This document shows positions 27,547 to 36,900 of a DNA stretch of 64,000 nucleotides, piece by piece. Position numbers and translations under genes: made by a program. The number at the start of each line of letters is the position of its first letter. The stretch's first letter is position 1. The stretch comes from Parabacteroides sp. PF5-9 (GTDB lineage: Bacteria; Bacteroidota; Bacteroidia; Bacteroidales; Tannerellaceae). The stretch covers positions 1 through 64,000 of the forward strand of contig NZ_JARXWG010000003.1 of NCBI RefSeq assembly GCF_029893105.1. The letters are read 5' to 3'. A model generated the notes under the pieces. The model saw only the letters and a program-made list of their open reading frames with translations. It was not told where the DNA came from and did not search any database.

Positions 27547-28672
27547 AACGATGTATAGTTTCTATAATGTAATCCTGCTCATCGGTGGTCATTTCCGTAT
27601 GGATAGGGAGGGAGAGTACCGAATCACACAGCTGTTCTGCCTTTCTCGGTTGTTCCGCCCATTTGATGATTCTACTGTAAGCCTCCTGCTGATGAACCGG
27701 CAGGGGGTAGTAGATCATAGAAGGAATCCCTTTCTCTTTTAAATAGGCCTGTAATGCATCCCGTTTACCTTCTTTGACCCGGATCGTATATTGATGATAG
27801 ATATGGGTGGAGTAATCCGCTTCTGTCGGGGAAATAAATCCTTCGATCGCATGGAATGCCTCCGTATATCTCCGGGCAACCTGTTGCCGGGCAGCATGAA
27901 ACGCATTCAGGTGTTTTAATTTGACTGATAGAATAGCCGCCTGAAGCGTGTCGAGCCGCGAATTACAGCCAATCATTCGGTGATGATATTTCTGTTGTTG
28001 GCCATGATTAGCAATCATCCGCATCCGTTCGGCTAGCTTTTCATCAGAGGTGATCATCGCACCCCCGTCGCCATAACAGGCCAATGGCTTAGATGGGAAA
28101 AAGGAGGTGATGGCGATATGCCCCATCGTTCCACTCATTTGCACTCGCCCGTCAGAGAAGGAATATCGACTGCCGATCGATTGCGCATCGTCTTCAATCA
28201 CATACAATGTATGTTTGGCTGCAAGCGCCAACAACGGTTCCATATCACAGCATTGTCCGAAAAGATGTACGGGAACGATCGCCCGTGTGCGTGGAGTAAT
28301 GGCTTCTGCCGCTTTTTGAACATCGATATTGAATGTTTCCGGATCGACATCCACCGCTACGGGTGTAAGACCCAGTAGAGCCACCGCTTCAACGGCCGCA
28401 ATATATGTAAAAGCAGGAACAATCACCTCGTCGCCCGGTTCCAGATCCAAAGCCATCAGTGCGATTTGCAGTGCATCCGTACCGTTCCCGCAGGGAATGA
28501 GGTAAGGCACATGGAGATAATCGGCCAGTTCCGTGGCGAATTGCTTCACCTGTGGCCCGTTGATATAGGCACTATTCGTGATGACCTCCTGTATGGCAGC
28601 ATCTATCTCCGTTTGTAAACGAAGATATTGGCCATGAAGATCGACCATCTGTATCTTTTTGGAGAAACTCAT
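27533..28672 (-). CDS. DegT/DnrJ/EryC1-family aminotransferase (WbpE/WlbC-like)
   Basis: A 379-residue PLP enzyme. MVDLHGQYLRLQTEIDAAIQ at the start, GNGTDALQIALMAL (near residue 60), FTYIAAVEAVALLG (near 88), and ITSFFPSKPLACYGDGGAM (near 187), which holds the probable PLP lysine, are all family hallmarks. These enzymes aminate keto groups of nucleotide sugars. Paired with the coupled Gfo/Idh gene it could make a 3-amino sugar for surface glycans. No glycosyltransferase or epimerase sits nearby, so the final product is open. Confidence 0.88.
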   Translation of the reverse strand: MSFSKKIQMVDLHGQYLRLQTEIDAAIQEVITNSAYINGPQVKQFATELADYLHVPYLIPCGNGTDALQIALMALDLEPGDEVIVPAFTYIAAVEAVALLGLTPVAVDVDPETFNIDVQKAAEAITPRTRAIVPVHLFGQCCDMEPLLALAAKHTLYVIEDDAQSIGSRYSFSDGRVQMSGTMGHIAITSFFPSKPLACYGDGGAMITSDEKLAERMRMIANHGQQQKYHHRMIGCNSRLDTLQAAILSVKLKHLNAFHAARQQVARRYTEAFHAIEGFISPTEADYSTHIYHQYTIRVKEGKRDALQAYLKEKGIPSMIYYPLPVHQQEAYSRIIKWAEQPRKAEQLCDSVLSLPIHTEMTTDEQDYIIETIHRYAFN

Positions 28673-28694
28673 TATATCATAAACGGGGGCAATA

Positions 28695-28702
28695 CAAAGA
28701 TA
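28695..28702 (-). promoter_or_regulatory. -7 element before the aminotransferase gene
   Basis: On the minus strand this reads TATCTTTG, 23 bases before the start codon, in the short gap after metG. No clear -33 TTG is seen, so readthrough from metG is possible. Confidence 0.5.
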
Positions 28703-28717
28703 TTATGTGGGTAGGAA

Positions 28718-30757
28718 CTACTTCACTTCACTTCCCGGTTTGACTGTTTTCTGAGGCATCACCACGGCCAATGATCCGTCGTTATTCTCTGCCGAGAGGA
28801 TCATCCCTTCCGAAACGATTCCTTTCAGTTTACGAGGTGCCAGGTTAGCAATAAAACAGATCTGTTTGCCGATCAGTTCTTCCGGCTGATAATGTTGGGC
28901 AATGCCGGAGACAATGGTTCGTTGCTCTAATCCGTCGTCGATCCGGAATTGCAATAATTTATCCGCTTTCGGCACTTTGGTACATTCCAATACCGTGCCG
29001 ACACGGATATCCAGCTTCTGAAAATCTTCAAAATCTATGGTTTCACCGATTGGTTTCGCTTTATATTCGGCTTCCTCGTTGGCCTTTTTCGTGTCCAGGA
29101 GTTTCTGTACCTGTGCATCGATCACCTCGTCTTCGATCTTCTCGAAAAGCAATTCGGCTTTACCCAACTGATGTCCGGCAGGCAGTAGATCGGTCGCACC
29201 CAACCGGCTCCATCCCAACGGTTCGACATTTAGCATCCTGTTCAGTTTCTCCATGCTGAACGGCAAGAACGGTTCAAACGCAATAGCCAGATTAGCAGTG
29301 ATCTGAAGCGAGATGTTCATAATGGTAGCTACCCGATCCATATCTGTTTTCGCCAGTTTCCAAGGCTCGGTGTCTGCCAGGTATTTATTGCCGATACGCG
29401 CCAGATTCATCGCCTCTTTCAATGCATCCCGGAAATGATAGGTATCCAACAACCGTTCGACATGGGCTTTGACATCTTTGAACTCTTCAATAGTCTGTTG
29501 GTCATAGTCGGTCAATGCACCGGCAACAGGCACTTTATTGTCGAAATATTTTCCGGTCAATACCAATGCCCGGTTGACAAAATTACCCAGGATAGCAACC
29601 AGTTCATTGTTGTTGCGTGCTTGAAAATCACGCCAGGTAAAGTCGTTGTCTTTCGTCTCCGGCGCGTTGGCGGTCAATACATACCGTAAGACATCCTGTT
29701 TACCAGGCATATCCTCCAGGTATTCGTGTAACCATACGGCCCAGTTGCGTGAGGTGGAGATTTTGTCTCCTTCCAGATTCAGAAATTCATTGGCCGGCAC
29801 GTTCTCCGGCAGGTTAAATGAACCTTCGGCTTTTAACATCGTCGGGAAGACGATGCAATGGAATACGATATTATCTTTTCCGATGAAATGGAGCATTTTA
29901 GTCTCCGGATCTTTCCACCAGGTCTCCCAGCTGTCGGGCAACAACTCCTTGGTGTTGGAGATGTATCCGATCGGAGCATCAAACCAGACATACAACACTT
30001 TCCCTTCGGCGCCCTCCACCGGAACAGGTATCCCCCAATCCAGGTCACGGCTGACCGCACGCGGTTGTAATCCCATATCCAGCCAGCTTTTACACTGCCC
30101 GTATACATTCGATTTCCACTCTTTATGCTCTTCCAGTATCCATTGGCGCAGGAAAGGCTCCCATTTGTCCAATGGCAGATACCAGTGTTTGGTCTCTTTC
30201 ATAACCGGAACACTCCCGCTAATGGCCGATTTGGGATTGATCAGATCGGTCGGACTTAGTGATGTGCCACACGCCTCACACTGATCGCCATAGGCATTCT
30301 CGTTGTGGCAATGCGGACAAGTGCCGGTAATATACCGGTCGGCCAGGAACTGTTTGGCTTCCTCGTCATAGTATTGTTCGGAGGTACGCTCAATAAATTC
30401 CCCTTTATCATATAAGGTACGGAAAAAGTCGGAAGCGACCTGAAAATGCGTTTTCGACGTGGTGCGCGAATAGATATCAAACGTGATCCCAAAATCACTG
30501 AACGATTTTTTGATAATCGCATGGTAGCGATCAACAATATCCTGCGGCGTCACCCCTTCCTTTTTGGCACGCAATGTAATAGGAACACCATGTTCGTCAG
30601 ACCCTCCGATCATCAGTACATCCTCACCTTTCAAGCGTAAATAACGTGCATAAATATCCGCCGGAACATATACGCCGGCCAGATGTCCGATATGTACCGG
30701 ACCATTTGCATACGGTAATGCAGTAGTGATAAGTGTTCTTTTAAATTGCTTCTCCAT
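28718..30757 (-). CDS. metG: Methionyl-tRNA synthetase
   Basis: A 679-residue enzyme that charges tRNA-Met. The start is the ATG at 30757; the longer frame from 30799 runs across the promoter. [10 protein letters not shown] near residue 20 is the HIGH motif, and [18 protein letters not shown] near 145 is a four-cysteine zinc knuckle. KISTSRNW near 335 is the KMSKS equivalent. The last 110 residues, starting near [10 protein letters not shown], form the OB-fold tRNA-binding domain of dimeric MetRS. Length and order are usual. Confidence 0.97.
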   Translation of the reverse strand: MEKQFKRTLITTALPYANGPVHIGHLAGVYVPADIYARYLRLKGEDVLMIGGSDEHGVPITLRAKKEGVTPQDIVDRYHAIIKKSFSDFGITFDIYSRTTSKTHFQVASDFFRTLYDKGEFIERTSEQYYDEEAKQFLADRYITGTCPHCHNENAYGDQCEACGTSLSPTDLINPKSAISGSVPVMKETKHWYLPLDKWEPFLRQWILEEHKEWKSNVYGQCKSWLDMGLQPRAVSRDLDWGIPVPVEGAEGKVLYVWFDAPIGYISNTKELLPDSWETWWKDPETKMLHFIGKDNIVFHCIVFPTMLKAEGSFNLPENVPANEFLNLEGDKISTSRNWAVWLHEYLEDMPGKQDVLRYVLTANAPETKDNDFTWRDFQARNNNELVAILGNFVNRALVLTGKYFDNKVPVAGALTDYDQQTIEEFKDVKAHVERLLDTYHFRDALKEAMNLARIGNKYLADTEPWKLAKTDMDRVATIMNISLQITANLAIAFEPFLPFSMEKLNRMLNVEPLGWSRLGATDLLPAGHQLGKAELLFEKIEDEVIDAQVQKLLDTKKANEEAEYKAKPIGETIDFEDFQKLDIRVGTVLECTKVPKADKLLQFRIDDGLEQRTIVSGIAQHYQPEELIGKQICFIANLAPRKLKGIVSEGMILSAENNDGSLAVVMPQKTVKPGSEVK

Positions 30758-30783
30758 ACTCTCTGTTTCGTTTTTTTGAAACG

Positions 30784-30813
30784 CAAAAATACGAAACAAT
30801 TAACAACTGACAA
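30784..30813 (-). promoter_or_regulatory. metG promoter
   Basis: On the minus strand, TTG at 30813-30811 and TATTTTTG at 30791-30784, 22 bases start to start, fit the consensus well. It lies about 27 bases before the chosen start and within the longer possible reading frame, which supports the shorter protein. Confidence 0.75.
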
Positions 30814-30921
30814 TCAATCTAAAGGAAGAATCAAGATTATTCACTACCCCCTTATACAAATCTTCCGGATCCCTTCCACAAATAACCTCGACCAGCTCCT
30901 GTTTTTATCCACTTCATTTAA

Positions 30922-31009
30922 TCGTCTACCAACTGGTGCACTTCCGTCTACCATCTGTGTCACTTTCGTCTACCAACTGGTGCCCGATCGTCTAACAGTT
31001 GGTAGACGA
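30922..31009. repeat. Array C: four contiguous 22-base repeats
   Basis: Units begin at 30922, 30944, 30966 and 30988, exactly 22 bases apart. The first three begin TCGTCTACCAACTGGTG or a close variant. The fourth is an almost perfect palindrome (TCGTCTAACAG then TTGGTAGACGA), so its right half is the complement of the left halves of the others. The sequence is unrelated to arrays A and B. It lies between the divergent metG and ROK promoters, so it need not be transcribed. Confidence 0.9.
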
Positions 31010-31150
31010 TTAATTGTATGAGAAAAAACAGGTAGGGGAATTAGAAAAAAGGGGTAGGGGATCCTTTTCTTTTGTCTTATAGAGGTACAGCGAACATATA
31101 TAGCCTCTCTTAAATTTTTATTAAAAACCGGATAAATGCGCTTCAACGTA

Positions 31151-31180
31151 TTGCTACTTCTAACAATCCTCTTATATTTG
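31151..31180 (+). promoter_or_regulatory. Promoter of the ROK kinase gene
   Basis: TTG at 31151-31153 and TATATTTG at 31173-31180, 22 bases start to start, lie 45 bases before the ATG at 31225. Confidence 0.75.
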
Positions 31181-31224
31181 CTATCCGTTTGTAGAATTTT
31201 AGTATTAAACTTAAATAGAATATC

Positions 31225-32205
31225 ATGGATAACAACAAGCCTTATGTAGTAGGGATAGATATTGGTGGAACCAATACAGTATTTGGAGTAGTGGATGCAA
31301 GAGGTACAATCTTGTATAGCGGATCGATCAAGACGGGTAAACATGCCGATGTGAATGATTATGTTGCTGAGTTGGCAAAAGGACTGAATGCAGTGATAGA
31401 GCAGGCTGGCGGACATGATAAAATCAAAGGGATCGGTGTTGGCGCTCCGAATGGGAACTATTTTAACGGTTGTATTGAGTTTGCTGCCAATCTGCCTTGG
31501 AAGGGTAAAATTCCGTTGGCGCAGTTGATCAGTGAGCAGGTGGGAGGAATCCCTGTTTCGTTGACAAACGATGCGAATGCAGCGGCAATTGGCGAGATGA
31601 CCTATGGTGCTGCCCGTGGAATGAAAGATTTTATCATGATTACACTTGGTACAGGCGTTGGTAGTGGTATTGTTATTGGTGGTAATCTGGTTTACGGACA
31701 TGATGGATTTGCCGGAGAATTGGGTCATGTGATTATGCGTCGTCATAACGGACGTGTTTGCGGCTGCGGTCGTCATGGTTGTCTGGAAGCGTATACTTCA
31801 GCCAATGGTGTGGCTCGTACAGCACGTGAATATCTGGAAATCCGTAAGGATGAGAGTGTCTTGCGTGAGATCGATCCGGATGCGATTACCTCTAAGGATG
31901 TGTATGATGCTGCGATGAAAGGGGATAAAATTGCGTTGGAGATCTTTGAATCTACCGGTGCGATGTTGGGTGAAGCTTTTGCCGATTTCATCGCATTTTC
32001 CAGTCCGGAAGCGATTATTCTTTTCGGTGGTTTGACAAAGGCGGGCGATTTGATTATGAACCCGATAAAAGCATCTTTGGAGAAGAATATATTGAATGCT
32101 TTTGCCGGAAAGACTAAACTGCTTTTCTCACAATTGAAAGAGAGTGATGCTGCTGTTTTAGGTGCCAGTGCATTAGGTTGGGAAGCAAAAGAACCGACAG
32201 TATAA
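31225..32205 (+). CDS. ROK-family sugar kinase (glucokinase-like)
   Basis: A 326-residue protein. VVGIDIGGTNTVFGVVD (near residue 8) is the phosphate-binding ASKHA motif and ITLGTGVGSGIVIGG (near 137) the second. The ROK zinc motif is CGCGRHGCLEAYTSA (near 173), with EXGH-type GELGHV just before it. The absence of an N-terminal helix-turn-helix argues for a kinase rather than a ROK repressor. The most likely substrate is glucose, but N-acetylmannosamine or others fit the fold. It has its own promoter and terminator. Confidence 0.88.
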   Translation: MDNNKPYVVGIDIGGTNTVFGVVDARGTILYSGSIKTGKHADVNDYVAELAKGLNAVIEQAGGHDKIKGIGVGAPNGNYFNGCIEFAANLPWKGKIPLAQLISEQVGGIPVSLTNDANAAAIGEMTYGAARGMKDFIMITLGTGVGSGIVIGGNLVYGHDGFAGELGHVIMRRHNGRVCGCGRHGCLEAYTSANGVARTAREYLEIRKDESVLREIDPDAITSKDVYDAAMKGDKIALEIFESTGAMLGEAFADFIAFSSPEAIILFGGLTKAGDLIMNPIKASLEKNILNAFAGKTKLLFSQLKESDAAVLGASALGWEAKEPTV

Positions 32206-32210
32206 ATGTA

Positions 32211-32237
32211 ATTATTCCTGAATATACTCGGGAATAA
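32211..32237 (+). terminator. Probable terminator after the ROK gene
   Basis: ATTATTCC pairs with GGAATAAT across a 12-base loop directly after the stop codon. No long T run follows, so its strength is uncertain. Confidence 0.5.
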
Positions 32238-32247
32238 TTCAATAATT

Positions 32248-32354
32248 AAAGTAGTCAAGTAATCCTCAATTGCTTGTGTTTCTTAGATGTTAAAACGAAT
32301 AATCGTTTTACGTAACCAGGCACAAGCGAGAAATGTGGATTGGTTGACTACTTT
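32248..32354. other. Extended multi-arm hairpin, about 107 bases
   Basis: Five nested pairings stack inward: AAAGTAGTCAA (32248-32258) with TTGACTACTTT (32344-32354), AATCC with GGATT, and GCTTGTG (32272-32278) with CACAAGC (32321-32327). They close on TAAAACGA (32291-32298) with TCGTTTTA (32303-32310) over an ATAA tip. It ends directly before the NUDIX start. It could be a small RNA, a leader structure or a palindromic repeat; no second copy was found in the window. Confidence 0.6.
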
Positions 32355-32365
32355 TGATTCTAATT

Positions 32366-32890
32366 ATGATTCATCCTCTACATCAGTTTCAATTTTGCCC
32401 GAAATGCGGGATGAAAGGTTTTCGTTCACAGAATGAAAAGGCGAAGCAATGTGCTTCGTGTGGTTTTGTGTACTATTTTAATCCTTCAGCGGCTGTTGCC
32501 TGTTTTCTCAAAGACAGTGAAGGTTGCTATTTATTGGTTCGCAGAGGTCAGGAGCCGGCGAAAGGAACCTTGGACTTGCCGGGAGGTTTTGTCGATTTGT
32601 ATGAGAATGCGGAAGAGGCTCTCAGGCGTGAAGTCAGGGAAGAGACCGATTTGGATGTCATGAGTTGCCGATATCTTTTCTCCATACCTAATATTTATCT
32701 GTATGCGGGTTTTGAGGTGCATACGTTAGATCTTTTTTTTGAATGTTTGGTTGACGATTTTTCCGGTGCCAAAGCTAAAGATGATGCGGCGGAAATTGTG
32801 ATCTGTACATCAAAGGAAGAGATGCAACCCAAAGCTTTTGGATTGGCATCCATACAAAAAGCGATTTTGCACTACTCCAGCGAAGGCTAA
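32366..32890 (+). CDS. NUDIX hydrolase with N-terminal zinc ribbon
   Basis: A 174-residue protein. The start is the ATG at 32366; a TTG four codons upstream is inside the base of the hairpin. FCPKCGMKGF and QCASCGFVYYFNPS (residues 9-37) give a four-cysteine zinc ribbon like that of NudC-type enzymes. The NUDIX box runs from GGFVDLYENAEEALRREVRE to EETDLD near residue 75-97. It cleaves a nucleoside diphosphate linked to another group; NADH or a nucleotide sugar are options, but the NudC-specific tail motif was not identified. Confidence 0.88.
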   Translation: MIHPLHQFQFCPKCGMKGFRSQNEKAKQCASCGFVYYFNPSAAVACFLKDSEGCYLLVRRGQEPAKGTLDLPGGFVDLYENAEEALRREVREETDLDVMSCRYLFSIPNIYLYAGFEVHTLDLFFECLVDDFSGAKAKDDAAEIVICTSKEEMQPKAFGLASIQKAILHYSSEG

Positions 32891-32928
32891 GTGTATCTGA
32901 AAGGTATTTATTTTTTTAGTTCTCCTGA

Positions 32929-32960
32929 TTTGCAGCATTCCTCAATTGCCTGTATCTTTG
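32929..32960 (+). promoter_or_regulatory. Promoter of the RluA-type gene
   Basis: TTTG at 32929 and TATCTTTG at 32953-32960. An in-frame ATG at 32962 begins two bases after the -7 element and so should precede the transcript start; the ATG at 32980 is preferred. Confidence 0.6.
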
Positions 32961-32979
32961 TATGCTATATCTAAACAAG

Positions 32980-33888
32980 ATGAACAGACGTTTAAAAAAC
33001 AAAAACACAACTAATCGTAAAGCTCCCCGGGAAAGAAAACTCATGGTCAAAGCAGGTACGACGCTTTTACCTTTTTTGCTGGAACAGTTGAAAGAACAGA
33101 GCCGAAGTTCTGTAAAGGCCTTGTTGGGGCACGGCCAGGTATCGGTCAATGGACAGGTTTGCAGTCAGTTTGATACGCCATTATCTCCGAATGATGTTGT
33201 CGGAATCAGCTATGAACGCGGGAAGGTTCCGTTTAGTCATCCTCTATTGAAAATAGTCTGGGAAGATGATGATTTGATTGTTGTCAATAAAAAGGAGGGT
33301 TTACTTTCTGTCTCCAACGCAAAGGCCAAAGAGCGTACTGCCTATCAGTTGTTGAGTGATTATGTCAAGAAAACAGATCAGCGAAACAAGATATTTCTGT
33401 TAAATAAACTTGACAGAGGCGTTTCCGGCTTGATGATGTTTGCCCGCAATCGGGGGGTACAGGAGAAATTTTATGCTTCTTGGCGGAAAATGGTGACGCA
33501 ACAGACCTATGTGGCTGTCGTTGAGGGACGGCCTGAGAAAGAGGTCGGTCTATTGACCTTTCTTCAGTCGGAGAACAAAGAAGAGCGCCATTTTATCGTT
33601 GCTGAAAATGCCGGAGAAGCCATTGTCCGTTACAAATGGGTCAAAGGGAATGCACATTACTCGCTGTTGGAGTTAAATCTGGAAACCGGAAGACGTGAGC
33701 AGATCCGTGAACAGTTGGGGCAACTCGGTCACCCGGTAGCCGGAGATAGCCGGCATCATGCCGAAACAGATCCGGAAGGAAGGTTATTGCTTCATTCCAG
33801 GGTATTGACCTTTATTCATCCTGAAACGGGGCAAGAGATGAGTTTTAAAACAGCGATTCCATCGAATTTTGTGTCATTAACGAAATAA
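32980..33888 (+). CDS. RluA-family pseudouridine synthase
   Basis: A 302-residue protein. A basic N-terminus (about 1-25) precedes an S4 RNA-binding domain (about 25-85, with RSSVKALLGHGQVSVNG). The catalytic domain follows: LLNKLDRGVSGLMMFAR near residue 145 holds the catalytic aspartate, with lysine in place of the more common arginine before LD. It turns uridine to pseudouridine in rRNA or tRNA; which site cannot be told. It begins a plus-strand run with dsbD 23 bases downstream. Confidence 0.88.
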   Translation: MNRRLKNKNTTNRKAPRERKLMVKAGTTLLPFLLEQLKEQSRSSVKALLGHGQVSVNGQVCSQFDTPLSPNDVVGISYERGKVPFSHPLLKIVWEDDDLIVVNKKEGLLSVSNAKAKERTAYQLLSDYVKKTDQRNKIFLLNKLDRGVSGLMMFARNRGVQEKFYASWRKMVTQQTYVAVVEGRPEKEVGLLTFLQSENKEERHFIVAENAGEAIVRYKWVKGNAHYSLLELNLETGRREQIREQLGQLGHPVAGDSRHHAETDPEGRLLLHSRVLTFIHPETGQEMSFKTAIPSNFVSLTK

Positions 33889-33911
33889 ATTTAAACCAAA
33901 CTAAATATAAA

Positions 33912-35975
33912 ATGAAGAAGCTGACAGGAATACTCATAAGTCTGTTTTTTTCACTTCTTGTGCAAGCGCAGATTTTTGATCCGATCAAGTGGAACATTCG
34001 GTTGGATGATCCGGGGACTCCGGAAAAAACGATCGTGTTTACAGCGACTGCAGATGCTGGATGGCATTTGTATGATATGAATTTGCCTTCGGGTGGCCCA
34101 ATATCTACTTCGTTTACCTTTGAAACGTTGAATGGAGTAGAACTTATAGGTGCTCCGGAGTCTTCCAAGGAACCGACATCGGTCTATGATGAATTATTTT
34201 CGATGGAGTTGCGTTGGTATGGCGGTGAAGTTTCGTTTACGCAACAGATAAAGGTTACGGATGCAGCGAAATTTAAACTCGTCGGTGAGGTGGAATTTAT
34301 GGCATGCAACGATGAGACCTGCTTGCCTCCCGAACGGATTGATTTTACTTTTGATAAAAAAAATATACGGATGGATGTCGTTACGACATCAACAAACGGA
34401 GAGCCGGCAACAGATTCGGTCGCTGAAGAGACTTCTGAAGGGTCTTCGGAGGTTAACATGGCGACGCTAGCTCCGGTAAACAAGCCCTCTGGGAATATAT
34501 CTGTTTCAACAGGACGGGTGGATGAACTTACGGATAATGCCTCTCTTTGGCATCCAGTCATCGAGGAGTTGAAAGATTACGGTGATTCGATCGTTTCGGC
34601 CGCGGATACTTCCTGGATCATTATCTTTATTTCCGGTTTTATCGGTGGATTGATAGCCCTATTAACGCCTTGTGTCTGGCCGATGATCCCCATGACTGTG
34701 AGTTTCTTCCTAAAAAGAACCAAAGATCGTAAAAAGGCGATTAAGGATGCGGTATTGTATGGTTTCTCTATCGTTGTAATCTATTTATTATTGGGATTGC
34801 TGATCACAGGTCTGTTTGGTGCAAGTGCCTTGAATGACTTGTCGACAAATGCGATATTTAATTTACTCTTCTTTGCATTACTGGTGGTTTTTGCAGTCTC
34901 TTTCTTTGGTGCATTTGAGATTGTTTTGCCAGCATCGTGGACCAATAAACTGGACAGCAAAGCCGATTCAACAACCGGATTGTTGAGTATCTTTTTCATG
35001 GCGTTTACGCTTGTGTTGGTCTCTTTCTCCTGTACGGGGCCTATTATCGGCACTTTACTGGTACAGGCGGCATCGATGGGTTCGTTGTTTGGTCCGGCGA
35101 TCGGTATGTTTGGGTTTGCTTTAGCATTGGCCATACCTTTCAGCTTGTTTGCCATATTCCCTAATCTGCTTCAGAGTATGCCGAAATCGGGTGGATGGTT
35201 GAATTCTGTGAAGGTGGTACTCGGATTTCTGGAACTGGCTTTGGCCTTGAAATTTTTATCTGTTGCCGACCTGGCCTATGGATGGCGGATCCTTGACCGG
35301 GAGGTGTTCTTAGTGTTGTGGATTGTTATCTTCGTCTTATTAGGATTCTACCTGATCGGAAAGATTAAATTCAGTCATGATAGTGATTTGGCCTACGTCT
35401 CTGTGCCACGACTATTCATGGCGATTGTCTCGTTTGCTTTTGCCGTTTATATGGTACCCGGATTATGGGGTGCTCCGCTCAAAGCGATCAGCGCTTTTGC
35501 TCCGCCGTTGTATACACAGGATTTTAGTTTGTATGAAGACGAAGTGCATGCGCCTTTCGATGATTATGAATCGGGTATGGCTTATGCCAAGCGGATGAAT
35601 AAACCGGTCATGATAGACTTCTCCGGATATGGATGTGTGAACTGCCGGAAGATGGAAGCTTCGGTATGGACTGATCCAAAGGTGAAACAGTTGATAGAAA
35701 ATGATTATGTGTTGATCACCTTGTTTGTCGATGATAAAACCAGACTGCCGGAGACCATCGAAATTGAAGAACATGGAAGAAAACGTAAACTGAAAACTGT
35801 CGGAGATAAATGGAGTTACCTTCAACGCAGTAAATTTGGAGCAAATGCTCAGCCGTTCTATGTCTTATTGGATAATGAAGGGAAGCCGTTGGCTCCATCG
35901 TATGCCTATGATGAAAATGTGGACAAATATGTTCAGTTCTTGCAAGGCGGATTGAAACGATATAAAGGTGAATGA
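33912..35975 (+). CDS. DsbD-family thiol:disulfide interchange protein
   Basis: A 687-residue inner-membrane protein that passes electrons from cytoplasmic thioredoxin to periplasmic proteins. A signal peptide (about 1-19) leads to the DsbD-alpha domain with CNDETC near residue 137. The membrane core has LLTPCVWPMIPMT near 254 and SFSCTGPIIG near 375, the two reactive cysteines. The C-terminal thioredoxin-like domain has YGCVNCRKME near 576. A Ser/Thr-rich linker (about 160-205) is longer than in Escherichia coli DsbD. All catalytic cysteines are present. Confidence 0.94.
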   Translation: MKKLTGILISLFFSLLVQAQIFDPIKWNIRLDDPGTPEKTIVFTATADAGWHLYDMNLPSGGPISTSFTFETLNGVELIGAPESSKEPTSVYDELFSMELRWYGGEVSFTQQIKVTDAAKFKLVGEVEFMACNDETCLPPERIDFTFDKKNIRMDVVTTSTNGEPATDSVAEETSEGSSEVNMATLAPVNKPSGNISVSTGRVDELTDNASLWHPVIEELKDYGDSIVSAADTSWIIIFISGFIGGLIALLTPCVWPMIPMTVSFFLKRTKDRKKAIKDAVLYGFSIVVIYLLLGLLITGLFGASALNDLSTNAIFNLLFFALLVVFAVSFFGAFEIVLPASWTNKLDSKADSTTGLLSIFFMAFTLVLVSFSCTGPIIGTLLVQAASMGSLFGPAIGMFGFALALAIPFSLFAIFPNLLQSMPKSGGWLNSVKVVLGFLELALALKFLSVADLAYGWRILDREVFLVLWIVIFVLLGFYLIGKIKFSHDSDLAYVSVPRLFMAIVSFAFAVYMVPGLWGAPLKAISAFAPPLYTQDFSLYEDEVHAPFDDYESGMAYAKRMNKPVMIDFSGYGCVNCRKMEASVWTDPKVKQLIENDYVLITLFVDDKTRLPETIEIEEHGRKRKLKTVGDKWSYLQRSKFGANAQPFYVLLDNEGKPLAPSYAYDENVDKYVQFLQGGLKRYKGE

Positions 35976-35992
35976 TTAATGTTTAATTATTG

Positions 35993-36796
35993 ATGATGGA
36001 AGATCGGGTACGGGAAGAGAAGATGCAGGCTTTTGGGCGTTTGTTGGATGTGATGGATGAACTGCGGGAAAAATGTCCATGGGATCGAAAGCAGACCAAT
36101 GAGAGTCTGCGTTCGAATACGATAGAGGAGACCTATGAGTTGTGTGAGGCACTGATTCGGGATGATAACGAGGAGATAAAAAAAGAGTTGGGTGATCTGT
36201 TGCTTCACATTGTCTTTTATGCTAAAATAGGAGAGGAGAAAGGAACTTTCGACATAAAAGCGGTCTGTGATACGTTATGCGATAAATTGATCTACCGCCA
36301 TCCACATGTTTTTGGCGATGATCATGCGGATACGGCATCGAAAGTCGAGCAAAGCTGGGAGCAATTAAAACTGAAAGAGAAAGGTGGAAATAAGACAGTG
36401 CTTGAAGGTGTTCCGGTTTCACTTCCTTCTATTGTAAAGGCGCATCGTATTCAGGACAAAGCCAGGAACGTCGGTTTTGACTGGGAAGAACGTGAACAGG
36501 TCTGGGAGAAGGTTCGGGAAGAGTTTCAGGAGTTAGAATCGGAAATCAACCGGATGGATACCGACCAGATGGAAGCGGAGTTTGGCGACCTGTTTTTCAG
36601 TTTGATTAATGCCGCCCGTTTATATAAAATTAATCCGGATAATGCGTTGGAACGAACCAATCAAAAATTTATACGCCGGTTTAATTATCTGGAAGCCTAT
36701 GCTGTACGAACCGGTCGCTCTTTAAAAGAGATGGATCTGAAAGAGATGGATGATAAATGGAATGAAGCGAAAGACCGTGAAAATACCCTTGGATGA
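35993..36796 (+). CDS. mazG: Nucleoside triphosphate pyrophosphohydrolase MazG
   Basis: A 267-residue enzyme that hydrolyses NTPs to NMP and pyrophosphate, clearing damaged nucleotides or lowering stress signals. Two MazG modules are visible: the first with CPWDRKQTNESLRSNTIEE and ELGDLLLHIVF (about 20-75), the second with EFQELESEINRMD and EFGDLFFSLINAARL (about 165-205). The EExxE and ExxD metal ligands are present. Two adjacent ATGs (35993, 35996) are equally possible starts. It follows dsbD by 17 bases. Confidence 0.94.
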   Translation: MMEDRVREEKMQAFGRLLDVMDELREKCPWDRKQTNESLRSNTIEETYELCEALIRDDNEEIKKELGDLLLHIVFYAKIGEEKGTFDIKAVCDTLCDKLIYRHPHVFGDDHADTASKVEQSWEQLKLKEKGGNKTVLEGVPVSLPSIVKAHRIQDKARNVGFDWEEREQVWEKVREEFQELESEINRMDTDQMEAEFGDLFFSLINAARLYKINPDNALERTNQKFIRRFNYLEAYAVRTGRSLKEMDLKEMDDKWNEAKDRENTLG

Positions 36797-36900
36797 TTTT
36801 TGTGATTAAACCTAATGGGTTGTTTCTTGTCTAATAGGAGATTCTATATAACAGTTTGATTTTTATTCATGAATATTGTTTTTACCCCTAAAGAAGAAGC

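Noticed and set aside
29646-30284. A 212-codon plus-strand frame opposite metG
   Set aside because: It is opposite conserved MetRS sequence, with no promoter and no recognisable domain.
30970-31776. A 268-codon minus-strand frame opposite the ROK kinase gene
   Set aside because: It runs through the ROK promoter and array C, and is His/Cys/Asn-rich in a way typical of the complement of a real gene.
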